From NCBI GenBank assembly GCA_016222825.1, contig JACRQF010000009.1, forward strand, positions 558,001 through 622,000: a DNA stretch of 64,000 nucleotides, read 5' to 3'. The position numbers and the translations under genes are program-made. This DNA comes from Verrucomicrobiota bacterium (lineage in GTDB: Bacteria; Verrucomicrobiota; Verrucomicrobiia; CAIQCK01). Each line of letters starts with the position of its first letter. Position 1 is the stretch's first letter. The notes under the pieces are model-generated. The model did no database searches. It had not been told where the DNA came from and worked only from the letters and a program-made list of their open reading frames with translations. Of this stretch, positions 17,442 to 26,606 are shown piece by piece.

Positions 17442-17825
17442 TCAGCCCATCACGCGGAAGTTGATGTCGCGGATGCGGCGGGCGCCGAACCGCTGCTGCA
17501 ACCGCGCGAGAATGTCGCGCTTCAGGTTCCCCCGCAATTCCTGCTGGATAATGGGATTTGCCACGCCGACGGTGAGCACACCGTGGCGCAACCCGCGAGG
17601 TGTGGAATGCTTCGACAGCATTGGCCCAACCATTTCCGACCACGCCGCGGAGACTTCGGCCTCGTCGAGTTGCTCGCCGATCTTCAATTGCCCGAGCGCG
17701 GCCGTCACGAGTTGGCGCGCGGGCTGGGCCGTGTCGGCGGCCAGCGAGGCCAGGCCGCTCGGCAGCGTCGGCCGCCACGCGCGCAGCGTGCGTTCGACGC
17801 TGGTGTCTTTGCGGGGGCGCTTCAT
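17442..17825 (-). CDS. dciA: DciA-like DUF721 protein
   Basis: 127-residue DUF721 protein, the family of the ancestral bacterial replicative-helicase operator DciA. It is expected to interact with DnaB in the cytoplasm. Family features: hydrophobic core with AWSEMVGPMLSKHSTP, then L-x-V-G-V-A-N-P-x-x-Q-Q-E-L and the basic helix KRDILARLQQRF ending in RIRDINFRVMG. The KH-like domain occupies residues about 40-127. Single gene next to a repeat cluster. The name rests on family level. Confidence 0.85.
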   Translation of the reverse strand: MKRPRKDTSVERTLRAWRPTLPSGLASLAADTAQPARQLVTAALGQLKIGEQLDEAEVSAAWSEMVGPMLSKHSTPRGLRHGVLTVGVANPIIQQELRGNLKRDILARLQQRFGARRIRDINFRVMG

Positions 17826-17957
17826 TGCGCCGCGTGTTTAGCAACTGCCGGCAGCCGCGACAACCGCATAATCGCCAGCCGCGCCGAAAACCTTGACCGC
17901 GCACGGCGGTGGCGGCAAAGTGGCCGCGCGTGGCGAGAGCTGTCGCGTAAAGAGACC

Positions 17958-19085
17958 ATGAGAATTTTCATCGCCATATTCACTCTCATCCCCCTCCTCT
18001 TCATGGGTGTCGGCATCGGCGGCGTCTGGCACCAGCACCGGAAGATCACCAGCTTCTTGCCGGTGCGTGCGACGGTGATTTCTGCGGAGGTGCAGTCGCA
18101 CACATCCAGCAAAGGCAGCACGTCCTGCAGCCCGGAGGTGCGATACAGCTATGAAGTGTCGGGGCGCACGTTTTCCGGCGACAAAGCCCTGCCGCTGGGC
18201 ATCAGCGGGGACCGCGGGTGGGTGGAAGAGATCGTGAAACGTTGCCGGCCGGGAAAGACCCGGGAGGCGTATTTCAACCCGGCGGACCCCGCGGATTCAT
18301 TTCTGATCAAGCATTACAGTTTCTTTCCCTACTTCTTCGTCCTTTTCCCCCTCATCTTCCTCGCGGTCGCGGCGGGTGTCGGGTTTGGCATGAGGAGCCG
18401 AACCATCCCGCCGCCGGCGGCGCAATCGGACGGATGGTTCGAGGTCAAGCCGGCGTTCAGCGTGGCCGCGCGCGGCCAATTGTGGTTGACGGTGGCGGGT
18501 GTGTGGCTGGGTGTTTGCGGGCTGGTCTGCGGCCATTATTTCGTCGTAGCAACGTCGCCTTATGAGATGTTTGCGATCATCGGCAGTCTCGTCTATGGCG
18601 TCATTGGTTGTGTGCCGTTGGGAATGGCGATCTATTTCATCCTTCTGGGCCGGCGCGTTACGGACGCGCGCGTCTTTGTCAACACCCCCCGCTTCCTGCT
18701 AGGTGGGAATGTCACCGTGCTGGTCCAGCAGCCGGTGCTTGCGGACTTGGAGGTCAAGGAGATGAAGGTCAGCCTCGTCTGCCGCGAGACCTACAAGACC
18801 CAATCCGGCGGCAAGAGCAGCATCGGCACGCGGGATTGCTTCCGCGAGGACGCCGTCGTCATGCAGAACCAGCGGGCGCGGCCCCGCGAGACGCTGTCAG
18901 CGACGCACGAGTTGCAGATCCCCCCGGGCCATCTGCCAACCACATGGCCCGGCGAGAAGGGCTATCCGCGTTACGACTGGCTGATCGAAGTGAAGGCCGA
19001 CATTCCCCACAGCCCCGACTACCAAGGGAAGTTCCCGATCATCGTCGTCAGTCCCGCCATTCCGTCAAGCGGCGCGACCGCGTAG
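17958..19085 (+). CDS. DUF3592 membrane protein
   Basis: 375-residue membrane protein. ATG at 17958 begins an N-terminal membrane segment (residues 4-22). Residues about 32-115 are the DUF3592 extracytoplasmic domain (VRATVISAEVQSH, VRYSYEVSGRTFSGD, AYFNPADPADS). Further membrane segments lie near 124-146, 170-192 and 200-225; a beta-rich domain of about 150 residues follows. Function unknown. The frame is open far upstream but only this start yields a membrane anchor. Convergent with the DUF2851 gene, 13 bp apart. Confidence 0.85.
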   Translation: MRIFIAIFTLIPLLFMGVGIGGVWHQHRKITSFLPVRATVISAEVQSHTSSKGSTSCSPEVRYSYEVSGRTFSGDKALPLGISGDRGWVEEIVKRCRPGKTREAYFNPADPADSFLIKHYSFFPYFFVLFPLIFLAVAAGVGFGMRSRTIPPPAAQSDGWFEVKPAFSVAARGQLWLTVAGVWLGVCGLVCGHYFVVATSPYEMFAIIGSLVYGVIGCVPLGMAIYFILLGRRVTDARVFVNTPRFLLGGNVTVLVQQPVLADLEVKEMKVSLVCRETYKTQSGGKSSIGTRDCFREDAVVMQNQRARPRETLSATHELQIPPGHLPTTWPGEKGYPRYDWLIEVKADIPHSPDYQGKFPIIVVSPAIPSSGATA

Positions 19086-19098
19086 CGCACGGCCGGCA

Positions 19099-20571
19099 TC
19101 AAGACGCCACCTGCTTCGCCACGAATTGGCGCGCCAGTTCGGGAAACCGGCAACGTTCGCACGCGCTGCGGTCGCTCAGGCAGAAGTCGTGGAAAATCTG
19201 GAGCAATCCCTGCTGACGCGCGGCGGTGCGGAGCAGGCGCGGCGGCACGCGCTGGCCGAAGAGCCGGTGCGCGGTGAACCGAATCAGCGCGTTCGACTCC
19301 AGCGGCGGATGAGCGGCGAATACCTTCTCTGCCGCTTCAATGAGCGAGGGTTGTTCCAACAGCTTGCCTTGCGCGACGGCAACCGGCAGCAGCACGTTCA
19401 CGACAATGTCGCGGGCGCGGGCGGCGCCGATGAGCAGTTCCGGCTCCGGCCGCGGCTTCGAGCCGAAGCTGAACCGCCCCGACCAATAGGCGTCTTCCAG
19501 ATCGGTGAACAGCGACGCCAGCCGCGCCGCGCGCTTCGGCTCCGGTTGCGAGTCGAGCGCATCGGCGATTTTGGGCCAGAGTTCCCAATGCGCCGCCAGC
19601 AGTTGCGCCACCGCCGCCAGCCGCCGCCACGGGAAGTTCGCCGGCCGCAGCCCCGCCAGCCGCCACTCGTCGCGCGACAACAACCGATCGGCGAGTTCAT
19701 CGCGCACTTTCCACCACACGTCCCAAAGCCGCTTCACATAGCGGCGCGTCGCTTCGTCGCGACCGGCCACCGTGCGTTCCGGCAGGAAGCCGGCGACGCC
19801 CAGCAGCAACGCTTGAGCCTGAACAGCCGGCAGCTCGCGCAGCCGCGCCACCGGCAGCCGCTCCGCGAGCCGCCGCATCGGCTCCTTGTTGTGTTTGAAG
19901 CCGAGCGCCTCCATCACCGCCGCGTAGAGCGCCTGCTCGATGCCGGCGCGTTGGATCCACCGCGTCAGACGCCGCGCTTTCGTGCGGAGTCGCGAGAGGC
20001 CGGCGTCCTCGAGCAGCGCAGCGATGGTTTCCGGCGACGCCGGTTTCAGCGCCGGTTCGCACGCGCCGACGTGGCTGTCGAGGTCGTAGGGATAACTCTC
20101 CGGGTCAATGGAGTCGTAAAGCTGGTCCAGCGGCGCGTCGAGTTGGTCCGCCATCAGGAGTTGCGGCAGCGCGCGGCCGGTGGCGGTCGTCGCGGGCTGC
20201 TCGCCACGACGCCAGAGCGCGACGTGAAGAATGACGTTGTCGTAGAGCCGGTCGCGCGTGTGGCCGTGCTGGTGCCAGTCCGCGCTGTGCAGATGCACCT
20301 CGACATCGCCGAGCTGCGGCTTGGCGTTGTCGAACGCGATGACGGCGCGGCGGAAATCCGGGCCGGCTTCCAGGTTCCACCAGCCGGGCGACACCACTTG
20401 GACGCGGCGGCCGTCGGCGGTCTGCAAACCGTCGCGCTTGAGCCGTTGGTCGAACCAGATCGCTTGCGCAAGCCGTTCGGTGACCGGCACCGGCGCGTAG
20501 CCGCCGGCCGGCTCGTGCAACGCGCAAGGCGCCAGTTCCGCCCGGAGCTGCTCGTAGCTGACGACGCTCAT
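19099..20571 (-). CDS. DUF2851 family protein
   Basis: 490-residue protein matching DUF2851, common in Bacteroidota and Verrucomicrobiota and of unknown function. Recognisable blocks: VVSPGWWNLEAGPDFRRAVI, GDVEVHLHSADWHQHGH, YDNVILHVALW, and the C-terminal CLSDRSACERCRFPEL with two cysteines. Start ATG at 20571 (product begins MSVVSYEQL) agrees with family members; the longer ORF to 20670 adds low-complexity residues and overlaps the divergent gene. Cytoplasmic, no signal. Confidence 0.88.
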   Translation of the reverse strand: MSVVSYEQLRAELAPCALHEPAGGYAPVPVTERLAQAIWFDQRLKRDGLQTADGRRVQVVSPGWWNLEAGPDFRRAVIAFDNAKPQLGDVEVHLHSADWHQHGHTRDRLYDNVILHVALWRRGEQPATTATGRALPQLLMADQLDAPLDQLYDSIDPESYPYDLDSHVGACEPALKPASPETIAALLEDAGLSRLRTKARRLTRWIQRAGIEQALYAAVMEALGFKHNKEPMRRLAERLPVARLRELPAVQAQALLLGVAGFLPERTVAGRDEATRRYVKRLWDVWWKVRDELADRLLSRDEWRLAGLRPANFPWRRLAAVAQLLAAHWELWPKIADALDSQPEPKRAARLASLFTDLEDAYWSGRFSFGSKPRPEPELLIGAARARDIVVNVLLPVAVAQGKLLEQPSLIEAAEKVFAAHPPLESNALIRFTAHRLFGQRVPPRLLRTAARQQGLLQIFHDFCLSDRSACERCRFPELARQFVAKQVAS

Positions 20572-20659
20572 GCCGCGCAGTGTCGAGGCTTCGCTCGCTG
20601 GTTTCAAGCGGGGAATTGTTGCTTCCCTTCCGGCCGCCGCGCCGCTATCTTGCGCGCCC

Positions 20660-21514
20660 ATGAAACACATCGCACTTTCTCTCGCCGTGAGCGCCGCGTT
20701 GATCGGCCTCCAGACTGTTCCCGCATTCGCCGGCTCCTACGAGGGGCCGACCGGCTTGCAGCTTTACAGCTTGCGCGCCGATTTCGCCAAGGATGTGCCC
20801 GGCACGCTGAAGTATGTCAGCGAACTCGGTTTCCGCGAGGTGGAACTGGCCGGCACCTACAAGATGGAGCCGGCCGAGTTCAAGAAGCTGCTCGACGCGA
20901 ACAAGCTCAATCCCGTCGCCGGCCATTTCCCCTACAACCAGCTTCGCGACGATCCCGAAGGCGTGGCGAAGGATGCCAAGGCGCTCGGCCTCAAGTATGT
21001 CGGCTGCGCGTGGATTCCCCACAAGGGCAACTTCGACGAGGCCCAGTGCCGCGCCGCCGCCGCGGTCTTCAACAAAGCCGGCGAGATCTTCGCGAGGCAC
21101 GGCATGAAGTGCTTCTACCACGTCCACGGTTACGAGTTCCGCCCGCTCGGCGACGGCACGGTGTTCGACCTGCTCATGACGGAAACCAACCCGAAGTTCG
21201 TCACCTTCGAGATGGACATCCTCTGGGTCGTCTTCCCCGGCCAATGCCCCGTGAAGCTCTTCGAGAAATACGGCAAGCGGTGGGAGCTGGTGCACCTGAA
21301 GGACCTCAAGAAGGGCGTCAAGACCGGCGAACACACGGGCAAGACCGATGTGACCAACGACGTCGCGCTCGGCAGCGGCCAGATGGACTACGTCGCAATC
21401 CTCAAGGCCGCCCAGAAAGCCGGCGTGAAATACTACTTCATCGAGGACGAGTCGCCCTCCGTCCGCGAGCAGTTGCCGCAGAGCCTGAAGTTCCTGAAGC
21501 AGGTGAAGTGGTAG
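20660..21514 (+). CDS. Secreted sugar phosphate isomerase/epimerase-like protein
   Basis: TIM-barrel protein (AP endonuclease 2/xylose isomerase-like) of 284 residues with a signal peptide (residues 1-23, ending AFAGS). Features: GLQLYSLRADF at barrel strand 1, ELGFREVELAG, CFYHVHGYEF (metal His region), FVTFEMDILWVVFPG, HLKDLKKG and YYFIEDESPS, in the usual order of metal-binding Glu/His/Asp. Exported members of this family are abundant in Verrucomicrobiota and Planctomycetota near Gfo/Idh genes; substrate unknown. Divergent from the DUF2851 gene. Confidence 0.88.
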   Translation: MKHIALSLAVSAALIGLQTVPAFAGSYEGPTGLQLYSLRADFAKDVPGTLKYVSELGFREVELAGTYKMEPAEFKKLLDANKLNPVAGHFPYNQLRDDPEGVAKDAKALGLKYVGCAWIPHKGNFDEAQCRAAAAVFNKAGEIFARHGMKCFYHVHGYEFRPLGDGTVFDLLMTETNPKFVTFEMDILWVVFPGQCPVKLFEKYGKRWELVHLKDLKKGVKTGEHTGKTDVTNDVALGSGQMDYVAILKAAQKAGVKYYFIEDESPSVREQLPQSLKFLKQVKW

Positions 21515-21528
21515 GAGCGGGCGCGGTT

Positions 21529-21621
21529 TCAACGCAGAGACGCTGAGGAACGCAGAGGTTGCAGGGTCGGCACTGTTCTCTAACTTCGCGTCCCTCCGCG
21601 TCCTTTGCGCCTCTGCGTTAG
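21529..21621. repeat. Imperfect inverted repeat with CGCAGAG units
   Basis: Left arm 21531-21558 and right arm 21590-21620 are imperfect inverted copies built on AACGCAGAG-CGC-AGGA-CGC-GAGG, 31 bp apart. Located 15 bp after a stop codon, it may fold into a long hairpin in the transcript. Similar CGCAGAG-rich intergenic repeats are widespread in environmental bacteria; origin unknown. Confidence 0.7.
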
Positions 21622-21809
21622 CCTCAGCTTCTCATTCCGCCGTCCTGCCCTGCGCGCTGCGTTGTTGCCGGGAGGCGGTGTTTCACGTTACATTGCCGCG
21701 TGTTGAACCGTGCAACAACGATTGCCGGGCAACTCGGCACACATGGCCGCCTGAATGGCGAGCGTGGAAGTGTTCTGTTGCAGCAGCCGGATTAAGAGCG
21801 AGAGAAGGA

Positions 21810-23213
21810 ATGAGATTCTTCGCAAGCAGCATCGTGCTTCTGGTCAGCGCCTGTCTCGTTTCATCATGTTTTTCTGATGATGCGATTCCCGGATGGGCGT
21901 TCTCCTCGATTGACGACGTGAAGAAGGCGGCTGAGAAAGGCGATGCCGATGCTCAACTATACATGGGGCAATGCTGTTTCCACGGCCGCAGGGTGGTCAA
22001 GGATTTGTCTGCTGCAGTGTTTTGGTTTCGCAAGGCAGCCGAACAAGGAGATGCCAAAGCACAACGCAACCTTGGTTCCTGCTATGGCAAGGGGCAAGGC
22101 GTGGAGAAGGATCTTGCCGAAGCGGTAAAGTGGATTCGCAAGGCGGCAGAGCAGGGAAACGCTACTGCTCAGTGCGACCTCGGGATCTGTTACTTCTTGG
22201 GCGAAGGTGTGACTGAGAACGCGGCCGAAGCGGTCAAGTGGTATCGCAAAGCCGCCGAGCAAGAATATGCTGCGGGGCAATTCAACCTCGGCAGTTGCTA
22301 TACCGATGGTAAAGGCGTGGAGAAAGATCTCGCAGAAGCGGCGAAATGGTATCGTAAAGCCGCTGAACAAGGAGTTGCGAGGGCTCAATACAACCTGGGC
22401 ATGTTCCATGAATACGGATACGGCGTGGCCCGGAACCATGCAGAAGCGGTGAAGTGGTATCGCATGGCGGCTGAACAAGGTAATGTCAGGGCTGAAAACA
22501 GCCTCGGCAGTTGCTATGCAAAGGGACAAGGTGTGCCCCGGGATCTGGTGGCAGCTTACAAGTGGTTGAGTATGGCCGCAGCGCAAGGAGATCAGACAGC
22601 CAAGCAAGGTCTTGCGGAACTAGAGCGGAAGATGACTCCCGATCAGATTGCGGAAGCGCAGCGATTGCCCGAGAGCCTTTCTTTGATTTCGGCGGTAGAG
22701 GAACCTCCAATCCAGAATAGGTCGGGCTTGGAACTCACCCTTGAAACGTCCAAGAGCGTTGTGGATAGCTCGGAAGAAATTTCGTTTGCCATTTGCTTCC
22801 ATAACAACAGCACCGGCAATCTGCTTCTCAATGGCGGGGCCTTGTTGGGCAATGGCGACCAGATATGGAGCAGCTTGGAAGCTGAACTCAAGAGTGAGAG
22901 CGGCCAGCGGATACCCATGACGCTGGGCTTGGGAGGCCCTGTGTCGGGCCGGATTGACTTCCTCGGAGTGCCATTGCGTGCAGGAAGCAGCTACAAGCTA
23001 CCTGTGCGTGTGTATGATCATCTCTTTGGATCCGGGGCGCGCTTGAAGCCCGGCAAGTATGAAATTCGCTGTGTTTATCGCGGGCGACAGTCTCCTTACC
23101 GCGATTCGACGCAGATGCCTGCTTGTTGGGAAGGCAAAGTGCAATCGAACATTTTGAGGGTTAAAGTGCTTCGCTCCAACCCGCTGTTCTTTTTGTGGGA
23201 TATTCTGCGTTGA
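21810..23213 (+). CDS. Sel1-repeat lipoprotein with C-terminal beta domain
   Basis: 467-residue exported protein. The ATG at 21810 gives a lipoprotein signal with Cys20 (LVSSC). Residues about 44-260 contain six consecutive 36-residue Sel1 repeats, each with the A-x-x-x-L-G-x-x-Y-x-x-G-x-G-V core and ending in A-A-E-Q; a degenerate seventh follows. Sel1 solenoids bind proteins. Residues about 305-465 form a beta-rich domain of unknown family (LELTLETSKSVVDSSEEISF, KPGKYEIRCVYRG), reminiscent of Ig-like envelope modules. Base composition is lower in GC than the neighbours, hinting at recent acquisition. Confidence 0.9.
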   Translation: MRFFASSIVLLVSACLVSSCFSDDAIPGWAFSSIDDVKKAAEKGDADAQLYMGQCCFHGRRVVKDLSAAVFWFRKAAEQGDAKAQRNLGSCYGKGQGVEKDLAEAVKWIRKAAEQGNATAQCDLGICYFLGEGVTENAAEAVKWYRKAAEQEYAAGQFNLGSCYTDGKGVEKDLAEAAKWYRKAAEQGVARAQYNLGMFHEYGYGVARNHAEAVKWYRMAAEQGNVRAENSLGSCYAKGQGVPRDLVAAYKWLSMAAAQGDQTAKQGLAELERKMTPDQIAEAQRLPESLSLISAVEEPPIQNRSGLELTLETSKSVVDSSEEISFAICFHNNSTGNLLLNGGALLGNGDQIWSSLEAELKSESGQRIPMTLGLGGPVSGRIDFLGVPLRAGSSYKLPVRVYDHLFGSGARLKPGKYEIRCVYRGRQSPYRDSTQMPACWEGKVQSNILRVKVLRSNPLFFLWDILR

Positions 23214-23271
23214 TACCATTCCGCATTCGGAATACGAACGGAGATGTCCGCATTACACTGGGGAAGGAAGC

Positions 23272-26109
23272 TCACCGAACCGCTTCGACGATGACGGCTC
23301 CGCCGAAACCGGCCTGTTGACCGCGCTTGCCTTCGATCAGCACGCTCAACGTCGCCTCGCCTTTGCGCGGCGGGAGTTTCACCGTCAGCGGGCCGCTTGC
23401 CATCTTCTCCTTCCTGCCGAGCAGCTTGTTGTCGAGCCAGACGGCAGCTTTGCCGGTGATTTTCTTGAACACGATCCGTCCGCCCGATGTCTCGACAGCG
23501 GCGGGCGGCTGGAAGCGAGTGCGAAACACCGCCCATTTGCCTTCGGCGAACGGCTGAAGTTTGCCAGGCTGCACAGGCGCCCAACTATTCATGTCGTTGT
23601 CGGCGAGTTGCTGGTTCGGGTCGGGCACGGTGGCCGCCACCGGCGACATGCGCCACTTGGTCAGCGCGAAAACCGGCGGCGGCATCGGCACGAACGGACG
23701 GGCTGGCGCGGCGGTGATCTTGATTTCAACCTCGGCGGGCTTAAGGTCGGCGGCTTTCGCGCAGAGCACCAGCGCCCCGCTCGCGCCGTGCTTCGTTTGC
23801 ACGATGACCTGTGCGAGGCCGTTGTAGAGGCTGCGGCGGTTGCCTTTCTCAGGTTCGTGGCAGTTGGCGTCGCCGTTGCCGAGGCCGATGACTCCGCCGG
23901 GGCCGGTGAGCGTAAACTCCACCGGCAGGTTCGCGGTCGGCACTGCGCGGCCCTCGGCGTCGAGCGCCCGCACGGTAACCGGCTGCGCGTCTTCGCCGTC
24001 GCCTGCGAGCGACGGGCGGTCGGGCAAGAGTTGCAGCGCGACAGGCGCGCCGGCGGTTTCAACAGCGGCGCGGGCAACAACCGCGGCGTTCTTCTTCGCC
24101 ACGGCTTCAAGTCTGCCGGCGGCGTAAGGCACCTCCCACTCGACCATCTCATACTTGTCCACCGGCTTCTCGCCGAGGAGCTTGCCGTTGAGGCTCAGCG
24201 CGACGGTGTCGGCATTGGAGAGCGCCATGACTTTCACCGGCTGGCCTTCGCGGCCGGGCCAGTTCCAATGCGGGATCAGATGCAGCACCGGTCGGTTCTC
24301 GATCCACTGCGCCTGGTGCAAATAGAACGCCGGCTTCGGGAAACCGCAGAGGTCCGCGCAGCCGAAGACCGAACTCACTGACGGCCACGTGAACGGCGTC
24401 GGTTCGCCGTGGTAGTCGAAGCCGGTCCAGATGAACCCGCCCGCCAGGAACGGCCGCTCGGCGATGGCGCGCCAGGCGTTGCGGTGCGTGGCGCCCCACG
24501 GCGCGGCCTCGGTGTCGTAGCAGTTCATCAGGTTGCGCGTCTTGTCGGTGACGAATTCGCCGCGCGACTGGAACGCCGACGTGTCCTCGGAACTGGTCAG
24601 CGGCAGCTTCGGGTTCGCGGCGTGGAACTTGTCGTAGTCCTTGATCTGGTAGTTGAAACCGGCGACGTCCACGGCCTGCGAGACGTTCACGGGACTGAAG
24701 AAGCCGCCGTTCATCGCGGCGGTGACGGGACGCGTCGTGTCGAACCGCTTCACGACGGCGGCCATGCGGCGCACCATCTCGTAGCCGACCTCCGTGCCCT
24801 GCATCGGCTCCTCGTTGAAGACCGACCAGAGGATGACGCTCGGATGATTGCGGTCGCGGCGGAGCATCCACTCCAGTTGCCGCATGTATTCCGGCGCGCA
24901 GTTGAAGTTGCGGTTCTCGTCCATCACCAGCACGCCGAGCCGGTCGCACGCGTCGAGAAACTCGGCGGCGGGCGGATTGTGCGAGCAACGGTGCGCGTTC
25001 GCGCCCATCTCCTTCATCTTCCGCAGCCGGAACTCCCACAGCGAGTCCGGCATCGCGGCGCCGACGCCGGCGTGGTCCTGATGGTTGCAGACGCCCTTGA
25101 GTTTGAGCGGCTTGTCGTTGAGGAAGAAACCCTTGTCGGCGTCGAAGCGGAGCGTGCGGAAACCGCAGGTCGTCGTCACCTCGTCCACTGGCGCACCTTC
25201 GCGCGTGACGACGGTGTGGACTCGGTAGAGTGTCGGTTCGTCCACCGACCAGAGCCGCGGCGACTCCACCGGCAACGTAAGCTTCGCAACATTCTGGCCG
25301 AGCGGCTTGACACTGGCCTTGGTGCAGCCCTGCGCGACGATCCTGCCGTCGGGATCGGTGAGTGTGACGGCGACTTCGACGGAAGCCGCGTCGCGACCGG
25401 AGTTGTCGAGCGTGGCCTCCACCGGCAACGACCAGCGGCCCTTGGCGTCGCGCACCGGATTTGCGAAGACGCCATCGGTGATGATGTGGACGGGGCTGCG
25501 CTTGACGAGCCACGTGTGGCGGTAGATGCCTGCGCCTTCATACCACCAGCCTTCCATCGGGTTGGCGTCCACGCGCACGACGACGGTGTTGGCGTGGTCG
25601 CCGAACTGCGCGAACGGCGTGATGTCTATGTAGAAGGAGGTGTAGCCGCACCAGTTACGGTGGACGACAGTGCCGTTGAACCAGACCGTGCAGTGGGTGG
25701 CGACGCCATCGAACTGTAGCTCCAGATGCCGGCCGCGGTCGGCGGGATCGAGCCGGAACTGCCGCCGATACCAGCCGACGCCGCGCAGGCGGTAGCCTTG
25801 CGAGAGGTTGGCGTTCTGGTCAAACGGTTGCTCGATGACCCAGTCGTGCGGCAGGTTGAGTTGCCGCCATTCCGCGTCGTCGAACTCCGGCGCAGCAGCG
25901 CCCCAAGCCTTGCCGGCCTTGGCGTTGTGGTAGGTGTCGCCGTGTCCCTGGATGACCGGGAACGGCACGTCGCCGAGATGAAACCGCCAGCCACGGTCGA
26001 GCGAGAGCCGCTCGCGCCCGGCGGGAGGTTTCGATGTGTCGGCGGCAAGGGTGAACAGACTGGAACCGAACAATACGGCAAGGAGCAAAGGGAGCGTCTT
26101 CTGTTTCAT
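23272..26109 (-). CDS. Secreted GH2 beta-galactosidase-like glycosidase
   Basis: Exported GH2 enzyme of 945 residues. Start ATG at 26109 gives signal peptide 1-22 (FTLAADTS). Domain order: GH2 sugar-binding sandwich about 40-215 (RGVGWYRRQFRL, FYIDITPF), Ig-like domain about 225-325, TIM barrel about 330-620 (GVCNHQDHAGVG, NAHRCSHNPP, WSVFNEEP with the acid/base Glu, and SSEDTSAFQSRGEF with the probable nucleophile Glu), DUF4982-type and Ig domains to about 800, then a further beta domain. Likely removes beta-galactosyl or related residues from oligosaccharides in the periplasm. Divergent from xseB. Confidence 0.93.
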   Translation of the reverse strand: MKQKTLPLLLAVLFGSSLFTLAADTSKPPAGRERLSLDRGWRFHLGDVPFPVIQGHGDTYHNAKAGKAWGAAAPEFDDAEWRQLNLPHDWVIEQPFDQNANLSQGYRLRGVGWYRRQFRLDPADRGRHLELQFDGVATHCTVWFNGTVVHRNWCGYTSFYIDITPFAQFGDHANTVVVRVDANPMEGWWYEGAGIYRHTWLVKRSPVHIITDGVFANPVRDAKGRWSLPVEATLDNSGRDAASVEVAVTLTDPDGRIVAQGCTKASVKPLGQNVAKLTLPVESPRLWSVDEPTLYRVHTVVTREGAPVDEVTTTCGFRTLRFDADKGFFLNDKPLKLKGVCNHQDHAGVGAAMPDSLWEFRLRKMKEMGANAHRCSHNPPAAEFLDACDRLGVLVMDENRNFNCAPEYMRQLEWMLRRDRNHPSVILWSVFNEEPMQGTEVGYEMVRRMAAVVKRFDTTRPVTAAMNGGFFSPVNVSQAVDVAGFNYQIKDYDKFHAANPKLPLTSSEDTSAFQSRGEFVTDKTRNLMNCYDTEAAPWGATHRNAWRAIAERPFLAGGFIWTGFDYHGEPTPFTWPSVSSVFGCADLCGFPKPAFYLHQAQWIENRPVLHLIPHWNWPGREGQPVKVMALSNADTVALSLNGKLLGEKPVDKYEMVEWEVPYAAGRLEAVAKKNAAVVARAAVETAGAPVALQLLPDRPSLAGDGEDAQPVTVRALDAEGRAVPTANLPVEFTLTGPGGVIGLGNGDANCHEPEKGNRRSLYNGLAQVIVQTKHGASGALVLCAKAADLKPAEVEIKITAAPARPFVPMPPPVFALTKWRMSPVAATVPDPNQQLADNDMNSWAPVQPGKLQPFAEGKWAVFRTRFQPPAAVETSGGRIVFKKITGKAAVWLDNKLLGRKEKMASGPLTVKLPPRKGEATLSVLIEGKRGQQAGFGGAVIVEAVR

Positions 26110-26237
26110 GGCGCGCAATGAGTTTGCTGGTTTATCCCGTAGGAGAACCACCCGCGTCAAGCGTGGCGCTGTAACCGGCTTGCACGTTCTGCTCGACGCC
26201 GGGGCTTGGGGATGGTAGGTTTCGCCCACTTTTCCTT

Positions 26238-26582
26238 ATGGCAACAACGCGCAAGAAGTCTGGCGAGACGCAACCGGCTCCACCGGCAGGCGATCAAGCC
26301 GCCGAAGGCCTGAAGTTTGAACAGGCGCTGGAGCGGCTGGAGAAGATCGTCGCCGAGATGGAATCGGCGGAGCTGCCTTTGGACGAGGTGGTCGGCCGGT
26401 TCGAGGAAGGAACCCGCCTGGTGCGGTTTTGCGCGCAGAAGCTGGAAGAAGCCGAGAAGAAGATCGAAATCCTGGCCAAAAAGAAAGACGGCACGGTGAT
26501 AACGGGAGCGTTTGAGCCGGAGCTGGAAGCCGAGTCCGCCCGGACCGGCGCGGCCAAGGAAAAAGACGGCAAGTTGTTCTAA
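26238..26582 (+). CDS. xseB: Exodeoxyribonuclease VII small subunit
   Basis: 114-residue small subunit of exonuclease VII, which binds the large XseA subunit for single-strand DNA degradation. The coiled-coil core FEQALERLEKIVAEMESAEL and the G-x-x-L/F-E-E-G-x-x-L-x-x-x-C signature (GRFEEGTRLVRFC) are clear, with a charged C-terminal tail. Followed 24 nt later by dxs, as in many bacteria (xseB-ispA-dxs), but without ispA. xseA is not in the window. Confidence 0.95.
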   Translation: MATTRKKSGETQPAPPAGDQAAEGLKFEQALERLEKIVAEMESAELPLDEVVGRFEEGTRLVRFCAQKLEEAEKKIEILAKKKDGTVITGAFEPELEAESARTGAAKEKDGKLF

Positions 26583-26606
26583 GCCGAGGACGTTTTGGGA
26601 ATTTCT

